Part shown: positions 25,801 to 33,259 of the stretch, in pieces
Layout: the number at the start of each line of letters is the position of its first letter
How positions within the stretch are numbered: the stretch's first letter is position 1
Source: Paenibacillus xylanexedens
Lineage (GTDB): Bacteria; Bacillota; Bacilli; Paenibacillales; Paenibacillaceae
DNA: 64,000 nucleotides
Assembly (NCBI RefSeq): GCF_017874615.1
Contig: NZ_JAGIKV010000005.1
Coordinates: 285,281 to 349,280 of the forward strand
Direction of reading: 5' to 3'
Notes under the pieces: generated by a model
Told to the model about the DNA's origin: nothing
Databases searched by the model: none
The model's input: the letters and a program-made list of their open reading frames with translations, nothing else
Program-made: the position numbers and the translations under genes

Positions 25801-27779
25801 GAGAGTGTAAAGATATCCTTCGGATTATGGCCCTTGAGATCACGCTTCTCATCCAGCAATGGCTCACGTCGCTTCGGATCAAATAAACCAAATCCATTAG
25901 AAGCTGTATAACGACTCCCCTGATCGGTCAGCTTATCCAGTAGTTTCTGTTCCTTGGCAGTGGGTGTCTCAATCAGCTGCGCCAATGGCTGCAATTGCTC
26001 CTGCTGATCTATCCGCTCTGGATCTGCCGCAATCTCGGTCAATAATTCTAGCGCACCCAAGCGCTGCAGTTCACTCTTGGCCTGCAAAAGTCGCTTCAGC
26101 GAGACCTCCAATTGGTCCACGGGTTGCAGTAACAATACATGAATGACCTTCTGACGAAGTGAGCCTGTTTTGAGCTTCATCAACGCCTCCATCTGTTTCA
26201 TCTCATCCACCGTCAACGTGAGCAGCTTCGCTTTGGCGAGTGCATTCTCCCGATTACTGATGCTTTTATCAGACAAACTCTCAAACACAAACTGTCTTTG
26301 CACCTCATTATCGGGATGCTGAACAAACTGGGACAACAGTTCTCCGCGCAGTTCCGGGCTTAAACGGTCCTTGATTGCGATGACCTCCCCGATCCATTCC
26401 GGGTCCATATCATAAGCGGCCAAATATAACATTTTCTTGACTACATCATCCGTATCAATCCGGTAGTGAACATACTCAAGTACACCCGATGGTCCACCTG
26501 ATCCGCCTTTTGGAATGGCAGCCAGCATCTGTTTGAACCGATCAAAGTCCTGACGCCGCAAGGCCTTTTCTCCAAGAGCAGGCAATGGCCACACGTAGAC
26601 GCTACGCTGATTCTCTCCATTCTCAAAACTCCAGTTGTACATATACATCGCATCATAGTTGGTCACAATCCAGTGCATCAACTCGGTGTCCTGCGCCTCC
26701 AGATAACGACGTGCAATGTGCAAACGAAGCTCCCTGTTCTGGCTGTTAGCCAGTACGTATTGGGCAACAATCTTCTGATATAACTGACCTTGATCCATAA
26801 TCTCGATTATCTTGCTCTTCAATTCATTCTCTTCAATGGCCGCTGTCGCCCAAAGACTGATAAAGAGTTTGTTGCCGTTAGCTTCCTGCTGCCAGGCCTC
26901 GCGTACTTCTGGTTGCACAAGCGCCTGATAGGCCTGTTCAATCAACTGTGCGGCAACACGCTGGTTGGCTGCTTCTATGCCGATCCCCGTCCATACGGCA
27001 AGCGCTCTTACCACGGAACTGAAACGAATCAGGTTGTTGTCGATAATGATTTTTAATATGTAAATATAGGCTTCCAGTGTCCCTTCATCCATCCGCTCCA
27101 CAATGCTTTGGCGCAGCCCTTCTTGCAACCTTGCTGCAACGAGCAGCTCACCCACCATCTGATAGGCATCCGCCTGATCGCTCATGAATATACCTTTGAT
27201 CATTTCATGGGTTAACAGTGCCGTCTGATTGTCACCATAGATAATATCATGCAGCGCCTGCTTCATATCTCCTCCCTGATGATCCAGTTCATAAGCGATA
27301 CAATCCGCCAGAACCCAACGGATCTCATGCAGATAATCCAGCTTGTACTCACGAAGTGACACATATTCTTCCAGGGAGAAATTTTTCATTTCCATACGGA
27401 ACAATCCCATCAGTTTACGGATGACTTGTTCTACATGCTGCTCCGGATCGGATGTGCGGAAAGGGCGGCGTTCATAGTTGTTACTGTATGGGAAACGAGT
27501 CGCACGCTCTGCAATATAACGGAATCGTGCAACCAATGACTCGCTAGCCAGATGCTGGAGCACATCCAGTAGTGGCTCGAATAATGGTTTCTGCGTTTCT
27601 GCGGCCAACCTTCCAAGCAACTTATCCGTATTCAAAAACATCTTTTCGTCTCCGCGTAAATACGTAGACCCGGCGATCTCCACAACATAGCCTGCCAGCT
27701 CAAGCTGTACCCCTGTTAACGACTTGACTCTTTCCTGCAATCCATCCATATACACCTGTACTTGCTCTTCCTGATTCAT
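22809..27779 (-). CDS. Giant DUF4132-like protein, helical-repeat rich
   Basis: At 1656 residues this is the largest protein here. Its N-terminal two thirds is a long run of amphipathic helices suggestive of HEAT/ARM-type repeats (for example SLKRLLQAKSELQRLGALEL). The C-terminal region carries the DUF4132 pattern: SEFQRDLFTRQERQPFKQVFRELYLPNEDE, then YAGYQI, LKGRQW and, near the end, VGGVDPEASLTTIEMRHVIV. DUF4132 proteins (MolR-like) have no established biochemical function. No signal peptide is present, so it is cytoplasmic. ATG at 27779 is eight bases past AAGGAGG; an ATG six codons upstream overlaps that site. It follows a 139-residue gene by 24 bases. Confidence 0.8.
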   Translation of the reverse strand: MNQEEQVQVYMDGLQERVKSLTGVQLELAGYVVEIAGSTYLRGDEKMFLNTDKLLGRLAAETQKPLFEPLLDVLQHLASESLVARFRYIAERATRFPYSNNYERRPFRTSDPEQHVEQVIRKLMGLFRMEMKNFSLEEYVSLREYKLDYLHEIRWVLADCIAYELDHQGGDMKQALHDIIYGDNQTALLTHEMIKGIFMSDQADAYQMVGELLVAARLQEGLRQSIVERMDEGTLEAYIYILKIIIDNNLIRFSSVVRALAVWTGIGIEAANQRVAAQLIEQAYQALVQPEVREAWQQEANGNKLFISLWATAAIEENELKSKIIEIMDQGQLYQKIVAQYVLANSQNRELRLHIARRYLEAQDTELMHWIVTNYDAMYMYNWSFENGENQRSVYVWPLPALGEKALRRQDFDRFKQMLAAIPKGGSGGPSGVLEYVHYRIDTDDVVKKMLYLAAYDMDPEWIGEVIAIKDRLSPELRGELLSQFVQHPDNEVQRQFVFESLSDKSISNRENALAKAKLLTLTVDEMKQMEALMKLKTGSLRQKVIHVLLLQPVDQLEVSLKRLLQAKSELQRLGALELLTEIAADPERIDQQEQLQPLAQLIETPTAKEQKLLDKLTDQGSRYTASNGFGLFDPKRREPLLDEKRDLKGHNPKDIFTLSLDKTRPFLEGLSELVHEHRDYEYEVEYYAGYKDTLLVGASLRSKVPYGERNEMKQMEQFPLHDVWENYIQHAGFSSVELMQLYMAIQLGEFNGNLSDHYSYFREQYDYDELQKIPLLEGWRKSFAEQIYPLDDIEKLQQMLDSLTYKDQVVALISAAFQDSDPIDTFEIAEKTWASIISSMPADRLEKESGMLHILTGPWNYVVRGKIHDDNSFKRFFQTAYQFTSLVESSQPLSLLSLEDFLRAYQLNLIDDQEIYRQVLVGENRLLFIRDLTSTRTEMIASDPKLVQLRDAVVDRILEIELTRGELSTEVSTLAMKLDRIEGMEHWVHLVSAMDQDTFVRGYIYSYGDNTIRKETFSYLIQNCHPRDGEDDMRLGELLHKYPVNEKKLLEAAMYAPQWMEIVAKHLGWEGLRSAAWYFHAHINERFTAEKETIVAHYSPISPQDFNEGAFDIAWFEEAYAAVGEERFNLLYDCAKYISGGSNHRRSQLFADAALGKLRLDDMRESVSDKRNKDHLLTYSLIPFAVNREQDLRERYDFIQKFLMQSKQFGAQRRASEGVASQIALGNLARNAGYADVTRLMWDMEARKLDEMKSFFEPHALDADTTAQLVIDEEGQPEMVIVSKGKTLKSVPARFKKDGYIAELKELKSDLVDQYRRARQELERSMTAGTSFTRQEIARLMQNPVIYPLVRTLVFQSGDKTGRFDVSSSGLVAPGPEGTIQALAEQDQLLIAHPLHLYQSGSWSEFQRDLFTRQERQPFKQVFRELYLPNEDELANGTVSRRYAGYQIQPKKAVALLKGRQWTVSYEEGLQKVSYEHNLIANLYAMADWFSPADTEAPTLETVQFYDRKSYKPVALQDVPLTFFSEVMRDIDLVVSVAHVGGVDPEASLTTIEMRHVIVNESLRLLKINNVRLDGNYARIDGELGEYAVHLGSGNVIKQATGALHIVPVHSQHRGRIFLPFLDEDPRTAEILSKVMLLAEDKKIKDPQILAQLQN

Positions 27780-27803
27780 CCTGTTCTCCTCCTTCATCGC
27801 TCT

Positions 27804-28223
27804 CTACCACAGACGTCCGGCAAGCATTGTAAAACGAATAAACACCACGTTATCTCCGTCTTTTACAACAAGTGACTCATCCAGCTCCTGCAATTCTTCA
27901 TCGTTGAGAAATACTTTATATAACCCATCCTCATAGGCGGTTATAGCTGTCTCCATCGCAACATTCAGATCAGGAACACCCTCATTGTATACTGAGCCAA
28001 ACCCGACTTTTCCCGCCGCTCCTTGCGCCTCAATATCATCCGGCATCAGGTAGGCGAGCAATTCAGCCTGTTGTTTCTTGTCCTGATGCGCTTTTACTTG
28101 CAGAGCCACCATGTTCTCAATGAGCTGCCTTAACGTATGAGTTGTTTCCGGAAGTTCGGCAGCTTGCTTGGCAAGTACCGGCTTGCGTTTGCCCAGACTT
28201 TTTACCGTTATCCATACGTTCAC
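27804..28223 (-). CDS. Conserved hypothetical protein cotranscribed with the giant DUF4132-like gene
   Basis: The 139-residue protein starts MNVWITVKSLGKRKPVLAKQ, has a central helix (TTHTLRQLIENMVALQVKAH) and ends in a beta-rich segment YKVFLNDEELQELDESLVVKDGDNVVFIRFTMLAG that could be a ubiquitin-like or sheet domain. No family is assigned. It lies 24 bases upstream of the giant gene and is probably its partner or accessory. The 5' gap 28224-28565 holds the nasC terminator and no other recognised feature. Confidence 0.7.
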   Translation of the reverse strand: MNVWITVKSLGKRKPVLAKQAAELPETTHTLRQLIENMVALQVKAHQDKKQQAELLAYLMPDDIEAQGAAGKVGFGSVYNEGVPDLNVAMETAITAYEDGLYKVFLNDEELQELDESLVVKDGDNVVFIRFTMLAGRLW

Positions 28224-28457
28224 TGCATTCCCTCCCTTGTCCTGCTCTATTTGAAGAAGCTTCCATAAGCCCTGATATCTATACCACGATGCGGAATAAC
28301 CTAAACTCGAAATGACTATCCATCTCTAAATAAAAGTTAAAATACGTACATATGTACCCCTAATGAACATCATAACTAAAATTCAATCCATATTCATGAG
28401 CCAATCCTCATGTTTACGTGGAACCACGGAACTATGGCCTACTTGCGTACATATACG

Positions 28458-28505
28458 CAAAAAAAGCCGCACAGTCTCATATAAATATGGACTGCGCAGC
28501 CGCTA
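28458..28505 (-). terminator. Intrinsic terminator of the nasB-nasC operon
   Basis: On the minus strand GCTGCGCAGTC pairs with GACTGTGCGGC (one G-T pair or two) and is followed by seven T, about 60 bases beyond the nasC stop. Confidence 0.85.
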
Positions 28506-28565
28506 AGCTACCATTAGAACAGCTTATGACGCCTGAGAACCTTTATAAACTGAAACCTGCATGAA

Positions 28566-30719
28566 TCATCTCGCCAGACGCAACGGTCGAATGGTTACGG
28601 CCGCTGTCTTGAACCCAGGCATCCGGCAGAACGGGTCCAGCTCCGGTCTGGTGGCCCGATTCACATTCTGAATGCCGCCCCAATGCATCGGCACGAACAA
28701 GGTATCCTCTCGAATGGAATCCTTGATGCGCGAACGAACCGTGAAGCTTCCGTACGTCGATTGAATCTCTACCCACTCTCCATCGTGAATACGATAACGG
28801 GCAGCAGTAGCCGGGTGAAGTTCAACAAAGTTCTCCAATTCACGAGCTGCCAGTGCCGGACTTCGATGTGTCTGCACCCCTGTAAGATAATGAGGCAGCA
28901 CACGCCCATTGGTGAGAATTAAGGGGAACTCCGAAGATATGTCATTCCAACCCGGGCTGGATTCAAATGTGAATGCCGCTTTGCCGTCCGGGTGAGCGAA
29001 TCGTTCACCGAACAGTAGTCCTTCTCCCTGATCCTCCAGGGCAGAACACGGCCAGTATACCCCTTTCTCGTTACGCAAACGCTCATAGGTAATGCCATAG
29101 TAATCAGCCACTCCGCCACGACTCGCCACCCGAAGCTCATTAAAGATATCCTCAGCAGTGTCATATTTAAAATAAGAAGCTTTACCCAATTGTGCGGCAA
29201 TCCGGCATAATATATCCCAATCATCAAGCGTTTCTCCCGGCGCAGGCCGCCCCTGTTCACGGAGCAGAACACGCCCCTCCAGATTGGTCAGTGTACCTTC
29301 ATTCTCCATATAAGATGTAACCGGGAGAACCAGATCAGCCATGCGTGCTGTCTCGGACAGGAACATATCTGCCACGATCAGAAAGTCCAGCTTGCGCAGA
29401 CCTTCTTCCACCAAACGCACATTGGGGTTGGATACGACCGGGTTGGAGCCCATTACAAGCAACGCCCGAATCTCCTGATCATGGACCTTCTCCATCATCT
29501 CGTAGGCGGATACCCCTTTGCCTGGCAAACTTGCAGGGTCCACACCCCAGACGGATGCCACATAGGCACGATCGGCTTCATTTTCAATGGATCGATAGCC
29601 CGGCAGCTGGTCAGCCTTCTGCCCATGCTCCCGTCCGCCCTGCCCATTGCCTTGACCTGTGATTGCACCATATCCGCAGCCTTCTCTACCAATTTTTCCA
29701 GTCGCCAGCACCAGGTTCAAAAAGTGTCTCACTGCCATATGTCCATCCGTCTGCTGCTCCACACCACGTGCTGTCATGATCATGCCTGTCTCTGCCTCAC
29801 CGTATGCCATCGCCGCCTGACAAATCAGCGCCAGATCAACCCCGCACGCTTGTGCCGCCTGTTCGAGTTGCAGATCAGCCAACCCTTGTATCATTTGCTC
29901 GTAACCATGCGTTCGTTCGCCTATAAAATGAGGGTCTATCAATCCGGCATCCATAATCACCTTCAACATGGTATCCGCCAGCAGAGCATCCATGCCAGGC
30001 TTCACCTGCAAGTGAAGATCGGCAATGGCAGCGGTTGCCGTCTTGCGTGGATCAATAACGATAATGAAGGCTCCGTTCTCCTTCGCCTGATTAAAGTACG
30101 GCAGAAGGGTAGGTTGGCATTCTGCAATATTGGTACCTGCAAGTACAATGCAGCCCGCCTTCGGAATATCGGACAGTCGGAACGTCAATCCACGATCCAT
30201 CCCCAACACTTTACTTCCAGCTGAAGCCGCAGCTGACATGCAGAACCGTCCATTATAGTCGATGTATTTCGTCCCCAATGCAACTCTGGCGAACTTGCCG
30301 AGCAGATAGGCTGTTTCATTTGTCAGAGATCCGCCTCCGTATACTCCGACCGTATCTGCTCCGTATAAATCCCTCAAGTCCTGAAACCGCTCTGCGATGG
30401 TCTGAATGGCCTCCTCCCAGGAACAGGGTTCAAGCTCACCGTTGCGACGAATGAGTGGATGCATTAATCGTTGACCACTGAGCGCATGTTGATGAGCATT
30501 CATGCCTTTCACACAGAGCCTACCCTGAGAGGCTTCATTCGGAACGCCCTGAACCGTATACTCACCACGACGCTGGCCTGCGACAGGTGCGGCCAGTTCT
30601 TCAACAGTCATCTTGCACTGCACACTGCAATACGGACACTGGGTTTCCTTTACATAGAGCCTAGAGGCTGTTGGTTCTGAACTCACGGATAATCCCATCT
30701 TTCCATCCCCGCCTTTCAT
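28566..30719 (-). CDS. nasC: Assimilatory nitrate reductase catalytic subunit
   Basis: The 717-residue molybdopterin oxidoreductase has the N-terminal 4Fe-4S motif CPYCSVQC (28-35) with the fourth cysteine at 69 (GRLCVKG), the probable Mo-ligand Cys160 in NGRFCMSAAASAG, the bis-MGD motifs GTNIAECQP, GSNPVVSNPN and YMENEGTLTNLEGR, and a C-terminal molydopterin dinucleotide-binding barrel ending TRPELDPFCRMPGFKTAAV. It matches B. subtilis NasC in size and order, reducing nitrate to nitrite in the cytoplasm with electrons from NasB. Its ATG overlaps the nasB stop by four bases; an ATG seven codons on, behind GGGGA, is an alternative start. Confidence 0.92.
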   Translation of the reverse strand: MKGGDGKMGLSVSSEPTASRLYVKETQCPYCSVQCKMTVEELAAPVAGQRRGEYTVQGVPNEASQGRLCVKGMNAHQHALSGQRLMHPLIRRNGELEPCSWEEAIQTIAERFQDLRDLYGADTVGVYGGGSLTNETAYLLGKFARVALGTKYIDYNGRFCMSAAASAGSKVLGMDRGLTFRLSDIPKAGCIVLAGTNIAECQPTLLPYFNQAKENGAFIIVIDPRKTATAAIADLHLQVKPGMDALLADTMLKVIMDAGLIDPHFIGERTHGYEQMIQGLADLQLEQAAQACGVDLALICQAAMAYGEAETGMIMTARGVEQQTDGHMAVRHFLNLVLATGKIGREGCGYGAITGQGNGQGGREHGQKADQLPGYRSIENEADRAYVASVWGVDPASLPGKGVSAYEMMEKVHDQEIRALLVMGSNPVVSNPNVRLVEEGLRKLDFLIVADMFLSETARMADLVLPVTSYMENEGTLTNLEGRVLLREQGRPAPGETLDDWDILCRIAAQLGKASYFKYDTAEDIFNELRVASRGGVADYYGITYERLRNEKGVYWPCSALEDQGEGLLFGERFAHPDGKAAFTFESSPGWNDISSEFPLILTNGRVLPHYLTGVQTHRSPALAARELENFVELHPATAARYRIHDGEWVEIQSTYGSFTVRSRIKDSIREDTLFVPMHWGGIQNVNRATRPELDPFCRMPGFKTAAVTIRPLRLAR

Positions 30720-32836
30720 CTATATATATCAGCTTGAAGTGTAACTGCCAGTTCCTTCTGTAACTGGTCATCCAGCAGCGTTTCCCGAATCGACATGAAT
30801 CCCAATCGCTCCGTCCATGCCCATAACGGCTCATCATACCAAGCAGTTTGGCGATACCATTGAAGGCACGCTGATGCGAGTGTCGCCGCCTGCACCGCTG
30901 TTTCAGCCACCCCGAGCAAGCCACCTTGTTTGACCGGATGCTCTGCATGACCTCCTGCATAGATCTCCCACCCAGCTGGTGAAGCCAGCAAGCCAATATC
31001 CTGCACCAGTGCGCTCACCAACGAACCAGGCCCTGGTGCAACTCCCATATTCACCGCCGACGGCATCGCAGCGCCGATCCAACTCGCACGAAGCTGTGCA
31101 GCCAGCCCCCTGGCATTTCTTGCATAGGATGATATCGGGATCTGATCATCCCAGCGCACCTGAACCTCTGAGTGAACTTCTATCTCTCGAACAACCATCG
31201 TTCCACCGGATACCTGTAAGTAATAATGAATTACGGGGCGACATACCGTGCAGCCAAGCTCCGAACCCCAACCCAGCTTCTGCAAGATCAAAGATATCTC
31301 TGGTAGCCCTGTCTCCAGAACATCGATGTCAGCCAGGATTTCCTTCAGCTCTGCATGCCCAAGCTCCGTACAACTGCAAACAGGCATTGGAGCAGGTTTA
31401 TCTGGTGGGGCTACCACGCCAGTACCCCCGTTATTTTTCAGATTATGCGTATGTTTCAATAGAGCAGCCACCATAGGACGACAGCCACCGCATGAACCTG
31501 ACGCCTTGGTCTGCTCCTTCACCTGATCTGCCGTCTCGAGACCCTGTTCCTGAATAGCGTTCATAATGGCAGCCTTGGTCACATTGTTGCAGGCACATAC
31601 GGTTTCCTGAGCCGGTAATGCCGCAGCAGCCATCTCAGCCGGGTCCGGAGCCCCTTCACGTGGAGTCAATTCCGCCACATCTGCGCCTCGTTGCACCAGT
31701 CCAAGCAATGCCGTTCCTTCGGTTGTATCTCCAAATAAAATGGCTCCACGCACTTTGCCAGCCTGCATCAGTACCTTTTTGTATGTGCCTTGAATGCAAT
31801 CCAGATGTTGAATTGCGGTCTGCATGCCTTCCCCACTGATCTCACCCACCGAGAAAACATCAACCCCCGATACCTTCAACTGTGAGTATGGAATTGATCC
31901 TTTGTATTCAGGCGTTTCCTGTCCACAGAGCGTACGTGCGAGCACCTTCCCCTGTTCGTATAAGGGGGCAACCAGACCATAACTGATTCCCCGATGTTCA
32001 GCACATTCCCCAACTGCGTATATATCAGGTACACTGGTGCGCATATAGTCATCTACCATAATTGCCCGATTGGTGGCGATTCCGCTTCGTCTGGCCAGAT
32101 CTACATTTGGCCGAATCCCTACAGCGACAATGACAACCTGAGCTTCAAGCTTGGAACCATCTGTGAAGAGCAGCCCCCGCGCCTGCGATCGTCCGGTGAT
32201 TTTTTGCGTATTTTTGGCCAAAAGAAAGGACATCCCCTGCCCTTCAAGTTCTTGTTGAAGCATCGCGGCAGCCTTCTCATCCAACTGCCGGTTCATAATG
32301 TAATGTGCGTTATGTACCACCACAGCTTCCATGCCCAGATGCAGTAACCCGCGCGCAGCCTCCAGCCCAAGCAATCCACCACCAATGACGGCGGCCTTGC
32401 GATAGGTTTTAGAATAATCAGACATGCGCGTACAATCATCAATCGTTCGGAAGGACATGACCCGCTCTTTATCAATCCCCGGAATCGGTGGGATAAAAGG
32501 TGAAGACCCTGTCGCCAGAATCAGAACATCATAGGTTTCTTTTAGTCCGGATTCCGTCTCTATATATTTTCCACGGGTATCAATCCGGTGTACCGTTTCA
32601 CCTGTACATAGCCGTATATGATGCTCGGCATACCAAGTCCAATCATTGATAATGATATCCTGTAACGAATGCTCACCCTGCAATACTTTTGATAACATGA
32701 TCCGATTGTAGTTGGGACGGGGTTCATTGCCGTAGATTACAATCTCATACGTATCAGGCTCCAGTGCGATAATCTCTTCGACACATTTCACTCCAGCCAT
32801 ACCATTCCCGATAATCACCAGTTTGCTTCTGCTCAT
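30716..32836 (-). CDS. nasB: Assimilatory nitrate reductase electron-transfer subunit (NADH-dependent flavoprotein)
   Basis: The 706-residue protein has an FAD/NAD pyridine nucleotide-disulfide reductase domain (VIIGNGMAGVKC at the start; NAD site AAVIGGGLLGLEAARG), then two BFD-like [2Fe-2S] modules with CACNN...SCGGCRP and CSCTE...CTVCRP, and a C-terminal half-domain resembling the nitrite/sulfite reductase ferredoxin-like region. This is the NasB layout, passing NADH electrons to NasC. ATG at 32836 follows AGGGGGG; 37 extra in-frame codons upstream cross the leader terminator and are not translated. No nitrite reductase subunits (nasDE) follow, so nitrite must be reduced by enzymes encoded elsewhere. 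Confidence 0.92.
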   Translation of the reverse strand: MSRSKLVIIGNGMAGVKCVEEIIALEPDTYEIVIYGNEPRPNYNRIMLSKVLQGEHSLQDIIINDWTWYAEHHIRLCTGETVHRIDTRGKYIETESGLKETYDVLILATGSSPFIPPIPGIDKERVMSFRTIDDCTRMSDYSKTYRKAAVIGGGLLGLEAARGLLHLGMEAVVVHNAHYIMNRQLDEKAAAMLQQELEGQGMSFLLAKNTQKITGRSQARGLLFTDGSKLEAQVVIVAVGIRPNVDLARRSGIATNRAIMVDDYMRTSVPDIYAVGECAEHRGISYGLVAPLYEQGKVLARTLCGQETPEYKGSIPYSQLKVSGVDVFSVGEISGEGMQTAIQHLDCIQGTYKKVLMQAGKVRGAILFGDTTEGTALLGLVQRGADVAELTPREGAPDPAEMAAAALPAQETVCACNNVTKAAIMNAIQEQGLETADQVKEQTKASGSCGGCRPMVAALLKHTHNLKNNGGTGVVAPPDKPAPMPVCSCTELGHAELKEILADIDVLETGLPEISLILQKLGWGSELGCTVCRPVIHYYLQVSGGTMVVREIEVHSEVQVRWDDQIPISSYARNARGLAAQLRASWIGAAMPSAVNMGVAPGPGSLVSALVQDIGLLASPAGWEIYAGGHAEHPVKQGGLLGVAETAVQAATLASACLQWYRQTAWYDEPLWAWTERLGFMSIRETLLDDQLQKELAVTLQADIYR

Positions 32837-32872
32837 GGGCTGCCCCCCTATCTCTCTCACCTGAAAATAAAC

Positions 32873-32945
32873 AGAAAAATCCCTTCTCCATGATTCGGAA
32901 AAGGGCACCGTTGCCTCCGGAATCCACACGCCTTTGTGTGGATTC
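32873..32945 (-). promoter_or_regulatory. nasB leader: two hexaloop hairpins overlapping a terminator (ANTAR-type antitermination leader)
   Basis: On the minus strand hairpin 1 has a perfect 10-bp stem GAATCCACAC/GTGTGGATTC with loop AAAGGC (32920-32945). Hairpin 2 is GGC-AACGGT-GCC (32904-32915). Its 3' arm overlaps the 5' arm of a terminator, CCCTTTTCC/GGAGAAGGG followed by ATTTTT (32873-32905). Both six-base loops have A1 and G4, the known recognition feature for ANTAR-domain antiterminators. Hairpin 1 begins within about ten bases of the predicted transcription start. Binding of an ANTAR protein is inferred. Confidence 0.7.
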
Positions 32946-32956
32946 ATATTAGATTC

Positions 32957-32996
32957 AGATTAAGGGAATCTCAATATAATGTCAACTAAATTAACA
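32957..32996 (-). promoter_or_regulatory. nasB promoter with a TnrA/GlnR-type box over the -35 element
   Basis: TGTCAACTAAATTAACA at 32980-32996 fits TGTNAN7TNACA on both strands. Its end supplies a minus-strand -35 TTGACA (32985-32980); 17 bases on is the -10 TAATCT (32962-32957). The box centre near -38 overlaps the -35. By position this favours nitrogen-dependent repression, but activation cannot be excluded. Confidence 0.7.
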
Positions 32997-33042
32997 TTAA
33001 AAATGCGAATAACGATTAAAAAACGAATTATTTAAAATTACA

Positions 33043-33059
33043 TGTAAATTTTGTTGACA
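33043..33059 (+). promoter_or_regulatory. TnrA/GlnR-type box upstream of nasA
   Basis: TGTAAATTTTGTTGACA is a perfect match to TGTNAN7TNACA, the DNA site shared by the nitrogen regulators TnrA and GlnR. Its last six bases are the nasA -35 element. Confidence 0.75.
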
Positions 33060-33083
33060 TACACATTTTCTCTTGATTATAAT
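33054..33083 (+). promoter_or_regulatory. nasA promoter
   Basis: TTGACA (33054-33059) and TATAAT (33078-33083) are separated by 18 bases, giving a start near 33090 and a leader of about 170 bases. A 16-bp palindrome, ATCACAGTGCTGTGAT (33094-33109), lies just past the start and may be an operator or a small hairpin. Confidence 0.75.
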
Positions 33084-33119
33084 TTGAATCAAAATCACAG
33101 TGCTGTGATCAACTCAGAT

Positions 33120-33198
33120 GCGGGAACACAATGACGTGTACCGCCTGTCGGCAACGGGGCCGCAAATCGTTCAGATCTGGACGAATTGCGGCCTTTTT
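33120..33198 (+). promoter_or_regulatory. nasA leader: two hexaloop hairpins overlapping a terminator (ANTAR-type antitermination leader)
   Basis: Hairpin 1 (33120-33144) pairs GCGG/CCGC and ACAC/GTGT around the loop AATGAC. Hairpin 2 (33149-33162) is CGGC-AACGGG-GCCG. Its 3' arm is also the 5' arm of a terminator, GGCCGCAA...TTGCGGCC followed by TTTTT (33158-33198). Both hexaloops have A1 and G4. The plan is the same as in the divergent nasB leader although the stems differ in sequence, which argues for a shared RNA-binding antiterminator. Confidence 0.75.
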
Positions 33199-33259
33199 CT
33201 GCCTCAACACGCACATAGACAAATCACGAAGATCTCAATTGGATGAGGAGCGATGATGG

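Noticed and set aside
32837..32947. An N-terminal extension of NasB by 37 codons
   Set aside because: These codons coincide with the leader hairpins and terminator and lack a ribosome binding site, while the ATG at 32836 has AGGGGGG before it and starts the FAD motif.
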